From Flavivirga sp. 57AJ16 (GTDB lineage Bacteria > Bacteroidota > Bacteroidia > Flavobacteriales > Flavobacteriaceae): 64,000 nt of DNA. The stretch is from contig NZ_JAQZAT010000006.1 of the NCBI RefSeq assembly GCF_028736925.1, positions 62,001 to 126,000 of the forward strand, written 5' to 3'. Below the pieces are notes generated by a model. It was given only the letters and a program-made list of their open reading frames with translations, ran no database searches and had not been told where the DNA came from. The position numbers and the translations under genes were made by a program. Each line of letters begins with the position of its first letter. Position 1 is the first letter of the stretch. Below are positions 43,865 to 53,494 of the stretch, piece after piece.

Positions 43865-46800
43865 ATGAACAGTAACTTTAAAAACATACAAAACAAGTTA
43901 GAGGCATTTATTAAACGCTACTACACAAATGAACTGATTAAAGGCGCTATTTTGTTTTTTGCCATAGGCTTATTATACCTTTTATTCACATTGTTCATCG
44001 AGCATGTTCTATGGTTAAGCACTTTGGCTAGAACCATTTTGTTTTGGTTGTTCATTATTGTAGAAATTGTTTTAATTTTTAAATTCATTGCAACACCTTT
44101 AGCTAAATTATTCAAGCTTCAAAAAGGCATTAATTATGAAGATGCCTCAAGAATTATAGGGCAGCATTTTCCAGAAGTAAACGATAAATTGTTAAATGTC
44201 CTTCAACTACATCAAAACAGATCGCAGTCGGAATTACTTTTAGCGAGCATTGAACAGAAATCATTAGAGCTTAATCCCATTCCCTTTAAATTAGCTGTTA
44301 ACCTTAAAAAAAATGTAGGATATTTAAAATATGCCGCTATTCCGGTTTTAATCCTATTGCTTACTTTTTTAACAGGTAATTTTAGTTGGTTTAGTGATAG
44401 TTATGAGCGCGTTGTTCATTACAAAACGGCTTACGAGCCACCAGCGCCATTTCAGTTTTTTGTAGTAAATGATGATTTAAATGCTATTGAGAATAAAGAC
44501 TTTAAACTTATTGTAAAAACAGCAGGGGAACTCACTCCGGAAAGTGCCCAAATAACTTACAATAACGAAACATATTTTTTGCAGCAAAAAGGAGCGGGGG
44601 AATTTGAATATGTGTTTTCCCAACTCAAAACAGATACTAATTTTGAATTGTCGGCTAACGAAGTAAGGTCTAAACCTTATGAAATTAAAATTGTTGAAGT
44701 CCCGTCCCTATTGAGTTTCGAAATGGTTCTGGATTATCCCAGCTATACCAAAAAGAAAGATGAAACTATTAAAAGTACGGGGAATGCATTGGTTCCAGAA
44801 GGCACCCATGTGATTTGGAAGTTAAAAACAAAAGCGACAGATCATGTTTATTTATATGCTCATGATACTATTGATTTTTCTTCTAACAAACCGAATGTTT
44901 TTGAAGCGTCTAAGCACGTTTATAATCATTTAGATTATAGCTTGAGTACCAGCAATAAAAACCTTCAGAATTACGAAAATTTAGCATTTAACATTGGTGT
45001 TGTTAAAGATGAATATCCAGAGATCGACTTAAAAGTAGAAACCGATAGTTTGGATTTGCAAACCTTATACTTTTACGGACAGGTAAGTGACGATTATGGT
45101 TTTAGTAAGCTACAACTCGTATACTATCCATCTGATGATGAAAAAAATAAGCAATTTGAAACCATTCCCATTTCTAATTCCAATATTGCAGAATTTATAA
45201 GTGCTTTCCCTAATAATTTAAAAATAAAAGCTGGGATACCCTATGAATTATACTTTCAAGTTTTTGATAATGATGTAATTAACAAATATAAAGCTGTAAA
45301 AAGTCATGTGTTTACTTATAGAAAACGTACTAAAGAAGAAGAGACACTAAAGAATTTAGAAGAACAAAGTGAAACCATTAAAAATTTAAATAAATCTTTA
45401 GAGAAGTTTGATGAGCAGGATAAAAAGTTACAAGAGCTAACTAAGACCCAAAAAGAAAAAACGAATTTAAATTTTAACGATAAGAAAAAGTTAGAATCAT
45501 TTTTCAAACGTCAGAAACAACAAGACGACATGATGAAAAACTTTAACAAAAAACTAAAAAATAACTTAGAAGAATTTAAAAAGGAGGATTTAAAGGAAGA
45601 CTCCTTTAAAGAAGATTTAAAAGAACGTTTAAAAGAAAACGAAGAACAGCTCAAAAAAGATGAAAAGGTGCTGGATGAGTTAAAAAAACTTCTGGAAAAA
45701 ATCAACCAAGAAGATGCAATAACCGAAAAGCTCGAGCAGCTCGCTAAACAAAATAAAAACAAAAAACGAAGTTTAGAGCAGTTATTGGAACTAACCAAGC
45801 GTTTTTATGTTGAAAACAAATTAAAAAAACTCGGGGATGACTTAAAAAAACTTGCAGACGAACAAGAAAAATTATCCAACACATCTGAAGAAAAAAACAC
45901 TAAAGACAAACAAGAAACGCTTAATAAGGAATTTGATAAATTCTCTAAACAATTGGAAGATTTAAAGAAGGATAGCAAAGCTTTAAAAAAACCCATTGAT
46001 ATACCACAGGATAAATTAGAAGAAGATGCCATTAAAAAGGAACAGGAAAATGCTTCTAAGGAATTAGATAAAAAAGAACAGGAGCAAACAGGTGAAAAAG
46101 AAGAAGAAGGTAAACCAGAAGAACAACAAAATCAGAATTTAAAGAACGCCCAGAAGAGTCAAAAGAAAGCAGCTCAAAAAATGAAAAAAATGAGTCAACA
46201 AATGCAAAGTGTGATGCAAGCAGGTGGTGGTGAGCAAATGCAGGAAGATGTTGATATGCTTAGACAGATTTTAGACAATCTGGTATTGTTTTCTTTTGAT
46301 CAGGAAGCGGTCATGAACCAATTTAAAAGTATCGATGTAAATCACAATAAATTTGCATCTTATTTACGTAAGCAAAACAATTTAAAAGAACATTTTGAGC
46401 ATATAGATGACAGCCTATTTTCATTATCGCTTCGTCAGCCTAAACTCTCGGAAAAAGTCAATAAAGAAATTACAGAGGTCTATTACAATATTGATAAAGC
46501 CTTAAATCTATTAGCCGAAAACCAATTATATCAAGGCGTTTCAAATCAACAGTTCGCTGTTACAGCAGCAAATAATTTGGCTAATTTTTTAAGTGATGTT
46601 TTAGATAACATGCAAGAGAATTTGAGTATGTCCCCTGGTAAAGGCGGACAAGGAGACATGCAATTACCGGATATTATTATGAGTCAGGAAGAACTCAATA
46701 AAATGATGGAGGAAGGTATGAAAAAAGGCGAAAAAGGAAGTCCTAAAGAACAAGAGGGCAAGGGGGAGAAAGCAGGTGAAAATGGAGAAGACAAAAAAGG

Positions 46801-47308
46801 AAACAAAGGTGAAAAGGAAAACAAAGGAGGTAAGCAAGGTGAAGAAAAAAATGGGAATCAACAAAATGAAGGAGAAGGAACCAATGAAGACATGAATGGT
46901 TTATTATATGAAATATACCAACAACAACAACAATTACGAAAAGCATTAGAAGAAAGATTGGCCAAAGAAGGAAAGGGTAAAGGGGGGAACGGAGATGCTT
47001 TGTTAAGAAAGATGGAAGACATAGAATTGGATTTATTAAACAAAGGATTCACGAATCAAACACTTCAAAAAATGATGCATTTAAAACATCAATTATTAAA
47101 ATTGGAAAATGCTACTTTTCAGCAAGGTGAGGATAATAAAAGAGAATCTGAAACGAATAAAAACCATTTTAACAATAATACCAATAATCAAATCCCTACT
47201 GCAAAACAATATTTTAAAACTACCGAAATATTAAACAGACAAGCTTTACCTTTGCAACAAGTTTATAAAAAGAAAGTGCAAGAATATTTTAAGCAGAATA
47301 ATGATTAA
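43865..47308 (+). CDS. DUF4175 family membrane protein
   Basis: 1147 aa. Membrane helices at about 22-42, 50-72 and 147-167; a periplasmic region of Ig-like beta domains (about 180-500); then long Lys/Glu/Gln-rich coiled coils (about 500-760) and a low-complexity Gly/Lys/Glu segment (about 930-1010). The layout (membrane anchor plus huge coiled coil) is standard for DUF4175 proteins of Bacteroidota, whose role is unknown. Several minus-strand open frames across the A-rich coiled-coil region are composition artefacts. The stop overlaps the ybeY start by 8 bp. Confidence 0.85.
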   Translation: MNSNFKNIQNKLEAFIKRYYTNELIKGAILFFAIGLLYLLFTLFIEHVLWLSTLARTILFWLFIIVEIVLIFKFIATPLAKLFKLQKGINYEDASRIIGQHFPEVNDKLLNVLQLHQNRSQSELLLASIEQKSLELNPIPFKLAVNLKKNVGYLKYAAIPVLILLLTFLTGNFSWFSDSYERVVHYKTAYEPPAPFQFFVVNDDLNAIENKDFKLIVKTAGELTPESAQITYNNETYFLQQKGAGEFEYVFSQLKTDTNFELSANEVRSKPYEIKIVEVPSLLSFEMVLDYPSYTKKKDETIKSTGNALVPEGTHVIWKLKTKATDHVYLYAHDTIDFSSNKPNVFEASKHVYNHLDYSLSTSNKNLQNYENLAFNIGVVKDEYPEIDLKVETDSLDLQTLYFYGQVSDDYGFSKLQLVYYPSDDEKNKQFETIPISNSNIAEFISAFPNNLKIKAGIPYELYFQVFDNDVINKYKAVKSHVFTYRKRTKEEETLKNLEEQSETIKNLNKSLEKFDEQDKKLQELTKTQKEKTNLNFNDKKKLESFFKRQKQQDDMMKNFNKKLKNNLEEFKKEDLKEDSFKEDLKERLKENEEQLKKDEKVLDELKKLLEKINQEDAITEKLEQLAKQNKNKKRSLEQLLELTKRFYVENKLKKLGDDLKKLADEQEKLSNTSEEKNTKDKQETLNKEFDKFSKQLEDLKKDSKALKKPIDIPQDKLEEDAIKKEQENASKELDKKEQEQTGEKEEEGKPEEQQNQNLKNAQKSQKKAAQKMKKMSQQMQSVMQAGGGEQMQEDVDMLRQILDNLVLFSFDQEAVMNQFKSIDVNHNKFASYLRKQNNLKEHFEHIDDSLFSLSLRQPKLSEKVNKEITEVYYNIDKALNLLAENQLYQGVSNQQFAVTAANNLANFLSDVLDNMQENLSMSPGKGGQGDMQLPDIIMSQEELNKMMEEGMKKGEKGSPKEQEGKGEKAGENGEDKKGNKGEKENKGGKQGEEKNGNQQNEGEGTNEDMNGLLYEIYQQQQQLRKALEERLAKEGKGKGGNGDALLRKMEDIELDLLNKGFTNQTLQKMMHLKHQLLKLENATFQQGEDNKRESETNKNHFNNNTNNQIPTAKQYFKTTEILNRQALPLQQVYKKKVQEYFKQNND

Positions 47309-47711
47309 CTTCAATTACGAAACCAATTTTTCTTTAAAAAATGAAGACGCTATTTCCAACTGGGTGATAAGTACAATTTCTGAAGAAGGATATAAATTAG
47401 AAGAAATAAATTATGTGTTTTGTGATGATGAATACCTTCATAAATTGAATGTAGAATTTTTAGATCATGATACATTAACAGACATTATTAGCTTCGATTA
47501 TTCTATGGGGAAATTAATACAGGGAGATATTTTTATTTCTATAGAAAGGGTCAAGGACAATGCCAAGGATTTCTCTGTTTCTTTTGAAGAAGAACTAAAC
47601 CGTGTTATCATACATGGTATACTTCATTACTGTGGTTATAAAGACAAAACAGATTCTGATGCTAAAGTCATGCGAGACAAAGAAAACCATTATTTAAAGC
47701 AATTGGTTTAG
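47301..47711 (+). CDS. ybeY: Endoribonuclease YbeY (rRNA maturation)
   Basis: 136 aa. The metal-binding motif is HGILHYCGYKDKTDSDA, equivalent to the family's HGxLHLxGxDH, with the final ligand changed in spacing as in other Bacteroidota. The TDIISFDYS segment is also diagnostic. YbeY processes the 3' end of 16S rRNA and helps ribosome quality control. Translationally coupled to the DUF4175 gene (8-bp overlap). Confidence 0.9.
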   Translation: MINFNYETNFSLKNEDAISNWVISTISEEGYKLEEINYVFCDDEYLHKLNVEFLDHDTLTDIISFDYSMGKLIQGDIFISIERVKDNAKDFSVSFEEELNRVIIHGILHYCGYKDKTDSDAKVMRDKENHYLKQLV

Positions 47712-47843
47712 AACCCATCTTTCTTTCTAGGAAGTGGTTTAAACTACTTCTAAATTAAAAATTAAAGGATAGGAACCTATTAACCTATGGTAAAACTACA
47801 GGTAAAGTAGGAATACAAAAACTTTAATTTTCAAGAAACAACG

Positions 47844-47851
47844 TATATTTG
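47844..47851 (+). promoter_or_regulatory. Candidate -7 box of mnmG
   Basis: TATATTTG matches TAnnTTTG and lies 20 nt before the parS-like palindrome, which would then be inside the mRNA leader. No TTG lies at the ideal upstream distance, so this is tentative. Confidence 0.3.
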
Positions 47852-47870
47852 CAAATTCAAATTATTTATA

Positions 47871-47886
47871 TGTTCCACGTGGAACA
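47871..47886. promoter_or_regulatory. parS-type centromere site 1
   Basis: TGTTCCACGTGGAACA, a perfect 16-bp palindrome that matches the conserved parS consensus (TGTTnCACGTGnAACA) bound by chromosomal ParB. It lies 25 bp before mnmG. The second site is 1920 bp downstream. Confidence 0.9.
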
Positions 47887-47910
47887 TACGTATTTTTAAA
47901 ACCAAAAATT

Positions 47911-49782
47911 ATGTTTAACGAAGTGTATGATGTTATAGTTGTTGGAGCAGGGCATGCAGGAAGTGAAGCAGCTGCCGCGGCTGCAAATATTGGTAGCAAA
48001 ACATTGCTTGTTACCATGAGCCTTCAAAACATTGCTCAGATGTCTTGCAATCCTGCCATGGGTGGTATTGCAAAAGGACAAATTGTAAGGGAGATTGATG
48101 CGCTTGGTGGTTATAGTGGCATCGTTTCCGATACCTCTGCCATACAGTTTAAAATGCTTAACAAATCTAAAGGTCCCGCTATGTGGAGCCCAAGGGTACA
48201 AAGTGACCGTATGCGTTTTGCTGAAGATTGGCGACTGCTTTTGGAGGGAACACCAAATCTTGATTTTTATCAAGAAATGGTATCTGGTTTAATAGTAAAA
48301 AAAGGGAAAGTAACAGGCGTAAAAACATCATTAGGAATAGAAATAAAAGCAAAGTCCGTTATCTTAACAAATGGTACTTTTTTAAATGGATTAATTCATA
48401 TAGGAGATAAGAATTTTGGTGGCGGTAGAGCAGGGGAAAAAGCAGCAACTGGTATTACGGAACAATTGGTGGATTTAGGTTTTGATTCTGGTAGAATGAA
48501 AACAGGAACCCCACCAAGAGTGGATGGACGAAGTTTAGATTATTCTAAAATGATAGAACAGCCCGGAGATAATAATCCAGAAAAGTTTTCATATTTAGAC
48601 ATAACAAAGCCATTACAAAACCAACGTTCTTGCCATATGACTTACACCAGTCTTGAGGTACATGATCTACTTCGTGAAGGCTTTGACAGATCTCCAATGT
48701 TTAATGGTAGGATTAAAAGTTTGGGACCGCGTTATTGTCCCTCTATTGAAGATAAGATTAATCGTTTTGCAGATAAGGACAGGCATCAATTATTTATAGA
48801 ACCCGAAGGTTGGAACACTTGCGAAGTTTATGTAAATGGCTTCTCAACATCACTCCCGGAAGACGTCCAATTTAAAGCATTGCGATCTGTAGTTGGTTTT
48901 GAAAATGTAAAATTCTTTAGACCAGGCTATGCTATCGAATACGATTATTTTCCACCTACACAATTAAAACATACTTTAGAAACCAAGCTTGTTGAAGGTT
49001 TATATTTTGCAGGTCAGATTAATGGAACTACAGGTTATGAAGAAGCAGCCTCTCAAGGATTGATAGCTGGTATAAATGCATGTCTAAAGGTTCAGGAAAA
49101 AGAAGCATTTACTCTTAAAAGAGATGAGGCTTACATAGGTGTTTTAATAGACGATTTAATTACAAAAGGCACAGAAGAGCCTTATAGAATGTTTACATCG
49201 AGAGCAGAATACAGAACCTTATTGCGTCAGGATAATGCGGATTTAAGATTAACTCCTAAAGGTTTTAAAATTGGATTAGCTAGCGAAAAACGTTTAAAAA
49301 GGATGGAACAAAAACACAATGATGCTGAGAAATTCGTAGAATTCTTTTCTAAAACAAGTGTAAAACCAGAAGAAGCAAATCCAGTTTTAGAATCTAAAGG
49401 ATCTGCTTTGGTTAAACAATCTGATAAGATGTTTAAGATCTTTTCCAGACCAAATATCACGATTGATGATGTTCGAAAATTTAAGGATGTTGAAAAATAT
49501 ATACAGGATAACAATCTAGATAATGAAGTGATAGAACAGACAGAAATTCAAGTAAAATATTCTGGGTATATAGCAAAAGAAAAAAACAATGCTGATAAAT
49601 TAAGTAGGTTAGAATATGTAAAAATTCCTGAGAATTTTGACTATTCCCAAATAAAGTCCATGAGCTTTGAAGCACGTGAAAAATTAAAAAAAATACAACC
49701 AACTACGGTATCGCAAGCATCAAGAATTAGTGGTGTTTCTCCTAACGATATTTCTGTATTATTGGTTTATATGGGTAGGTAA
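47911..49782 (+). CDS. mnmG: tRNA uridine-5-carboxymethylaminomethyl modification enzyme MnmG (GidA)
   Basis: 623 aa, full length. FAD-binding N-terminus DVIVVGAGHAGSEAAAAAAN, the family signatures MSCNPAMGGIAKGQIVREID and GLYFAGQINGTTGYEEAASQ, and the C-terminal helical MnmE/tRNA-binding domain (about 550-623) are all present. With MnmE it modifies the wobble uridine of several tRNAs. The gene often lies near the chromosome origin in bacteria, and here it is bracketed by two parS-type sites. Confidence 0.97.
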   Translation: MFNEVYDVIVVGAGHAGSEAAAAAANIGSKTLLVTMSLQNIAQMSCNPAMGGIAKGQIVREIDALGGYSGIVSDTSAIQFKMLNKSKGPAMWSPRVQSDRMRFAEDWRLLLEGTPNLDFYQEMVSGLIVKKGKVTGVKTSLGIEIKAKSVILTNGTFLNGLIHIGDKNFGGGRAGEKAATGITEQLVDLGFDSGRMKTGTPPRVDGRSLDYSKMIEQPGDNNPEKFSYLDITKPLQNQRSCHMTYTSLEVHDLLREGFDRSPMFNGRIKSLGPRYCPSIEDKINRFADKDRHQLFIEPEGWNTCEVYVNGFSTSLPEDVQFKALRSVVGFENVKFFRPGYAIEYDYFPPTQLKHTLETKLVEGLYFAGQINGTTGYEEAASQGLIAGINACLKVQEKEAFTLKRDEAYIGVLIDDLITKGTEEPYRMFTSRAEYRTLLRQDNADLRLTPKGFKIGLASEKRLKRMEQKHNDAEKFVEFFSKTSVKPEEANPVLESKGSALVKQSDKMFKIFSRPNITIDDVRKFKDVEKYIQDNNLDNEVIEQTEIQVKYSGYIAKEKNNADKLSRLEYVKIPENFDYSQIKSMSFEAREKLKKIQPTTVSQASRISGVSPNDISVLLVYMGR

Positions 49783-49790
49783 TTTTTAAG

Positions 49791-49806
49791 TGTTCCACGT
49801 GGAACG
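49791..49806. promoter_or_regulatory. parS-type centromere site 2
   Basis: TGTTCCACGTGGAACG: 14-bp perfect palindrome GTTCCACGTGGAAC, one outer base different from site 1. It starts 8 bp after the mnmG stop. Confidence 0.88.
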
Positions 49807-49860
49807 TTTAATAAAAAATTTAATTTTTGCTATTCGCTTTTAACTTCATAATCTATTTCC

Positions 49861-50712
49861 ATGAAAAAAAAAACTCCATATTTAACTCTAAAAGATCATT
49901 CGGTTTCTGGTGAAAAATTTGAATTAATTAAAAATAACAAGTATGGTTTTCTAGAAACAACACCACAACCATCTTTAGAAAAATTACCGGATTATTATAA
50001 AAGTGAAGATTATATTTCACATACAGATACCCAAAGAAATTTATTTGAAAAAGTGTATCATTTCATTAGGAGGATCTCTTTAAAAAAGAAACTGAAGTTA
50101 ATCAATTCTTTTTCTTATAAAGAAAAAAATCTTTTAGATATTGGATGCGGTACAGGCGATTTTTTACAAACCGCAAAACAAAACAATTGGAAAGTTTATG
50201 GAATTGAACCTAATAAGCAAGCTCGAAATATTGCAAATAAAAAAACCAATGATGCTGTTTTTAAAATTGAACAACTTTTAAAATTTGACCCAGCAAGTTT
50301 TGATGTTATTACTCTTTGGCATGTATTGGAACATTTACCAAATTTAGAAGATCATATAACTATTTTTAAAAAATTATTAAAACCAAATGGTACTTTAATA
50401 ATTGCTGTTCCTAATTATAAAAGCTACGATGCAAAATATTATAAAGAATTTTGGGCCGCTTATGATGTACCAAGACATCTTTGGCATTTTAATAAAAAGT
50501 CTATTTCTAAATTAGTTTCTAAAGTTACTATGGAAGTCATAAAAATAAAACCAATGCTTTTTGATGCCTTTTATGTGAGTTTGCTTTCAGAAAAATATAA
50601 GCATGGAAAAATGAATCCTATTAAAGGATTTTGGATTGGATTGCTATCAAATTTAAAAGCTATCAAGTCGAAAGAGGGCTCTTCTTTAATTTATATTATA
50701 AAAAATAACTAA
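49861..50712 (+). CDS. Class I SAM-dependent methyltransferase
   Basis: 283 aa. The Rossmann motif I is LLDIGCGTGDFLQTA, the acidic motif II is VYGIEPN, and the later motif is FDVITLWHVLEHLPNLEDH, all as in UbiE/COQ5-like (Methyltransf_11/23) proteins. DVPRHLWHFNKKS is common in Bacteroidota members. The N-terminal 80 residues (EKFELIKNNKYGFLETTPQP) form a small extra region. Substrate unknown. Follows mnmG after the second parS site. Confidence 0.88.
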   Translation: MKKKTPYLTLKDHSVSGEKFELIKNNKYGFLETTPQPSLEKLPDYYKSEDYISHTDTQRNLFEKVYHFIRRISLKKKLKLINSFSYKEKNLLDIGCGTGDFLQTAKQNNWKVYGIEPNKQARNIANKKTNDAVFKIEQLLKFDPASFDVITLWHVLEHLPNLEDHITIFKKLLKPNGTLIIAVPNYKSYDAKYYKEFWAAYDVPRHLWHFNKKSISKLVSKVTMEVIKIKPMLFDAFYVSLLSEKYKHGKMNPIKGFWIGLLSNLKAIKSKEGSSLIYIIKNN

Positions 50713-50883
50713 AATTCATTTTAAGAAACCTCATTTAATTATTACTATATAAAACAAATAAATACCAGTAAGATTATTTAAGATCGCTTAAATCGCTTTA
50801 AATCGCTTAATTCGTAATAGATATTAACTATTTATAATACTTTTTATTATAAAGTTTTATTATATATTAAATTCAATACAGAA

Positions 50884-50917
50884 TTGATTTAAATATTGAG
50901 CTACTTTGTTATTTTTG
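50884..50917 (+). promoter_or_regulatory. Candidate promoter of the OmpH-like gene
   Basis: TTG (50884-50886), 23 nt, TATTTTTG (50910-50917) match the Bacteroidota pattern, 23 nt before the ATG. Confidence 0.4.
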
Positions 50918-50940
50918 TTCAGATTTTAAAAAACAATAAA

Positions 50941-51456
50941 ATGAAAAATATACTTTATGTATTATTAGTAAGCTTGGTTTTTACTTCTTGTCAAAAAGAA
51001 AAAAAAATCGGATTCATAGACAACGGTGTTGTAATAAATGATTATCTAGAGAAAAAAGATTTAGAAGCAAAATTCAAAACAAAGGATGAAGCCTTTAAAA
51101 AGAAAGCAGATAGTATAGGTCAAGCTTTTCAATTGGAAGTTCAGCAAGCACAAATTACCGCTAAAAAATCTTCACAAAGAAAACAACAGGAATTAATGGG
51201 AGGTTTGCAACAAAAACAACAGGTACTTCAACAACAAATGCAATTTGAACAACAACAGTTAACTCAAAACTTCCAAACTGAAATAGATTCATTAATTGTT
51301 AAAGTGAAAGATTTTGTTAAAGATTATGGAAAAGCCAATGGCTATACTTATATTTTAGGAACTAGCGATGGTGCAGCTTCTGTTCTTTATGGAACAGAAG
51401 AGAATGATTTAACACAAACTATTTTAGATGCTTTAAACGAAGCTTATAAAAAATAG
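50941..51456 (+). CDS. OmpH/Skp-like lipoprotein chaperone
   Basis: 171 aa from the ATG at 50941. Lipoprotein signal MKNILYVLLVSLVFTSC (Cys17). The mature part has a short beta start (IGFIDNGVVINDY), a long Gln/Lys-rich helical hairpin (about 40-130) and a C-terminal segment YTYILGTSDGAASVLYG, the OmpH/Skp design of a trimeric periplasmic chaperone. The lipid anchor differs from soluble Skp but is common in Bacteroidota. It ends at a terminator. Confidence 0.85.
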   Translation: MKNILYVLLVSLVFTSCQKEKKIGFIDNGVVINDYLEKKDLEAKFKTKDEAFKKKADSIGQAFQLEVQQAQITAKKSSQRKQQELMGGLQQKQQVLQQQMQFEQQQLTQNFQTEIDSLIVKVKDFVKDYGKANGYTYILGTSDGAASVLYGTEENDLTQTILDALNEAYKK

Positions 51457-51480
51457 GTTTAACTAAATATATAACTTATT

Positions 51481-51515
51481 AAATCCTGGCTTTGGCTGGG
51501 ATTTTTTATTTTTAA
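51481..51515 (+). terminator. Terminator after the OmpH-like gene
   Basis: Stem AATCCTGGC / GCTGGGATT (two G-T pairs) with a short T loop, followed by six T and further T-rich sequence. Confidence 0.8.
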
Positions 51516-51603
51516 TAAATAAAGTGAGAAGTGATTTATAAGACTTAACTTTAAAAATATATTTCGTTACTGAATGTCCGTAATCATGCATAAAGATATT
51601 TTT

Positions 51604-51748
51604 GTCATTCTGAACGAAGTGAAGAATCTGTTGATAATCAATGTGATCCCTCGTTGCCTCGGGATGACACCCATCTATACAATACAAAGTCGCCATGTCA
51701 TTCAGAAGCCTGCCTGTCGGTAAACAGGCAGGCACGACTGAAGAATCT
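51604..51748. repeat. Cluster of dispersed palindromic repeats
   Basis: GTCATTCTGAACGAAGTGAA + GAATCT (51604-51629), then 65 nt on, a unit starting TGTCATTCAGAAGCCTGCCT and ending GACTGAAGAATCT (51694-51748), whose core is the palindrome GCCTGCCTGT...ACAGGCAGGC. The same two unit types recur at 54,418-54,577. Short open frames crossing them are not genes. Confidence 0.8.
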
Positions 51749-52387
51749 AAAAGTTCATTTCGACCAATTAAAATTAATTAACATAAAATAAGTAAGTTTT
51801 TTCTTATAAAAATCAATTATACCACTACTCATTTTATCTATTGATAAAAACTTTTAGATAATAACGTTCTGTAGGTAGCTCCCAAGTACAAAAGATCTTT
51901 GAGAAGGTTTTTAAATCGACTAAAAAAATAATAGAGGAAAATATTTAAAGAGTTCTAAATTTTATGGATCCAAATAACTTTTTACGACTAACTGAATTTA
52001 AAATATTTAGAGTAAGATCAATTTTTATTTATTATCAATGCTTTAATAAATAATGTTAGGATGATCACAGTAGAGAATTAAAGAAAGTCATATTTTTCAA
52101 ATAGGTCTCGATTGCATTCAAAATTGCAAAAGATTAGGCCATTAGAAAACAACTTTAGTTAAATTTAAGCTACACACTCAGCTAAAAGCATTTAAAGATA
52201 TTACAGAGCATCAATTTAAAAAGTAATGGAATTATACCACTATAAAAAAAGAAGCACCTATAGCAAGCCTAATACCATTTAAAGAACTAAATATACTAAG
52301 CAAAAACAAAGATTAATTAGAGTCCGTTAAAAGATAAATCTTTATTAGAAGTTTAAAAAACAAAAGTAAAATTATTTAATTTTAGAG

Positions 52388-52396
52388 TTATCCACA
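52388..52396 (+). promoter_or_regulatory. DnaA box
   Basis: TTATCCACA, exact match to the strong consensus, inside the A+T-rich gene-free region. Confidence 0.55.
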
Positions 52397-52921
52397 TTAT
52401 ATAGTATAATACTATTTTCTTTTTAAAATTTAAAAAATAAATGGTGGTTATTATAGCATGTTAATAGCAAGGATAACTTTTTCAGATTTTATTTTGATAA
52501 TAATTAATTTACGTTCTATTAATAGTTAATTAACAATTGAATTTATTTTAATAGGTTCATTTTTAATGATTTTAAATTTTATATCCACACTTGTTAACAA
52601 CTCAAACTAACAACTTTCAGTAATAACTATATTTATTTTTTGTGTTCACATCTATCATTTTTAAGTCTCATAACATTGCTAAAAAAAATGGATTAAATTT
52701 TTGGTAAAGTGATGTTGATTTTTCATTGAAAAAATAAATGGATTATCAATATTTTTCTTTTAGAAAGTAATCAACACTTATTAACAAGTAATGAATATAA
52801 TAACACACATTATTAGTTATGGTTAATTTACTAAATAGTGTTTTAGTTTGAACTATAATTATATTTTTAAAGCTTTTATAGTGAGATACTTTTAATATGC
52901 TTTAACGATATCTTGGTAATT

Positions 52922-53009
52922 CTGTTTGTCAATTGATTAAAATTAAGTCTTTTTTCTTGGTTCTGATAATGAAGTGGTCTGATCTCTTTTATATGACATG
53001 AATGTTTTT
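52922..53009. repeat. 88-nt dispersed element, copy B (upstream of rpiB)
   Basis: Gapless match to 37,709-37,796 with about 76% identity. It ends about 50 bp before rpiB. Read on the minus strand it leaves an open frame (IRPLHYQNQEKRLNFNQLTN), while copy A has stops at the same places, so a coding origin is possible but not maintained. Confidence 0.6.
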
Positions 53010-53059
53010 TAATATATAGTTAGTACCTTTATAGCCTATAACAACAAGACAATAAAATC

Positions 53060-53494
53060 ATGACAATTTCTATAGGAAACGATCACGCTGGAACAGATTA
53101 TAAATTCGCTATTAAAGCATATTTAGAAGCTAAAGATTATACTGTTAACAACTATGGTACAGATGCAAATGATAGTGTAGATTATCCAGACTTTGTACAC
53201 CCTGTGGCACAGGATATAGAAAATAAAAAGGCAGATTTTGGTATTTTAATATGTGGTAGTGCCAATGGTGTTGCCATGACTGCTAATAAATATCAACATG
53301 TGCGAGCTGGTTTATGTTGGACTAAGGAAATTGTTGAGCTTACCAGACAGCATAACAATGCCAATATTTTATGTATACCAGCGCGTTACACTGCCATACC
53401 TCAAGCTTTACAGATGGTAGAAACATTTTTAAATACGGATTTTGAAGGGGGGAGACATCAAAATAGAATAGATAAGATTCCTTTATCCTGTTAA
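53060..53494 (+). CDS. rpiB: Ribose-5-phosphate isomerase B
   Basis: 144 aa, usual length. MTISIGNDHAGTDYKFAIKA carries the D-H-A active-site pattern and ILICGSANGVAMTANK the substrate-phosphate loop with Ser in place of the Cys-Gly-T context (CGSANG, where many have CGTGIG). LTRQHNNANILCIPAR completes the signature. It interconverts ribose-5-phosphate and ribulose-5-phosphate. Its stop is directly followed by the ATG of the next gene. Confidence 0.93.
   Translation: MTISIGNDHAGTDYKFAIKAYLEAKDYTVNNYGTDANDSVDYPDFVHPVAQDIENKKADFGILICGSANGVAMTANKYQHVRAGLCWTKEIVELTRQHNNANILCIPARYTAIPQALQMVETFLNTDFEGGRHQNRIDKIPLSC

Larger units (their letters stand above)
51780..53059. other. A+T-rich gene-free region, candidate replication origin
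   Basis: About 1.28 kb with no protein-like frame, no tRNA and very high A+T, far longer than other repeat-free spacers here. It contains a perfect DnaA box (52388), near-matches ATATCCACA (52581) and TGTGTTCACA (52641), the palindrome TTGTTAACAA (52591), and several AT-only tracts. It lies 2 kb from the second parS-type site, next to rpiB, and 6 kb from rnpA. dnaA itself is not in the window, so this remains a candidate. Confidence 0.55.

Noticed and set aside
46730-46880. Gly/Lys/Glu-rich stretch as a new repeat protein or linker system
   Set aside because: Low-complexity linkers are normal in DUF4175 proteins; nothing beyond composition.
45316-46946. Several Ser/Phe/Leu-rich minus-strand open frames opposite the DUF4175 coiled coil
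   Set aside because: They are the complement of Lys/Glu-rich codons; composition artefacts.
47844-47886. The mnmG palindrome as an ordinary repressor operator
   Set aside because: Possible, but the exact parS consensus and the second copy after the gene make the centromere reading stronger.
51463-51735. 90-codon minus-strand open frame after the OmpH-like gene
   Set aside because: Covers a terminator and palindromic repeats; no sign of a real protein.
52581-52650. ATATCCACA and TGTGTTCACA as firm DnaA boxes
   Set aside because: Each differs from the consensus; kept only as supporting near-matches, not listed as sites.
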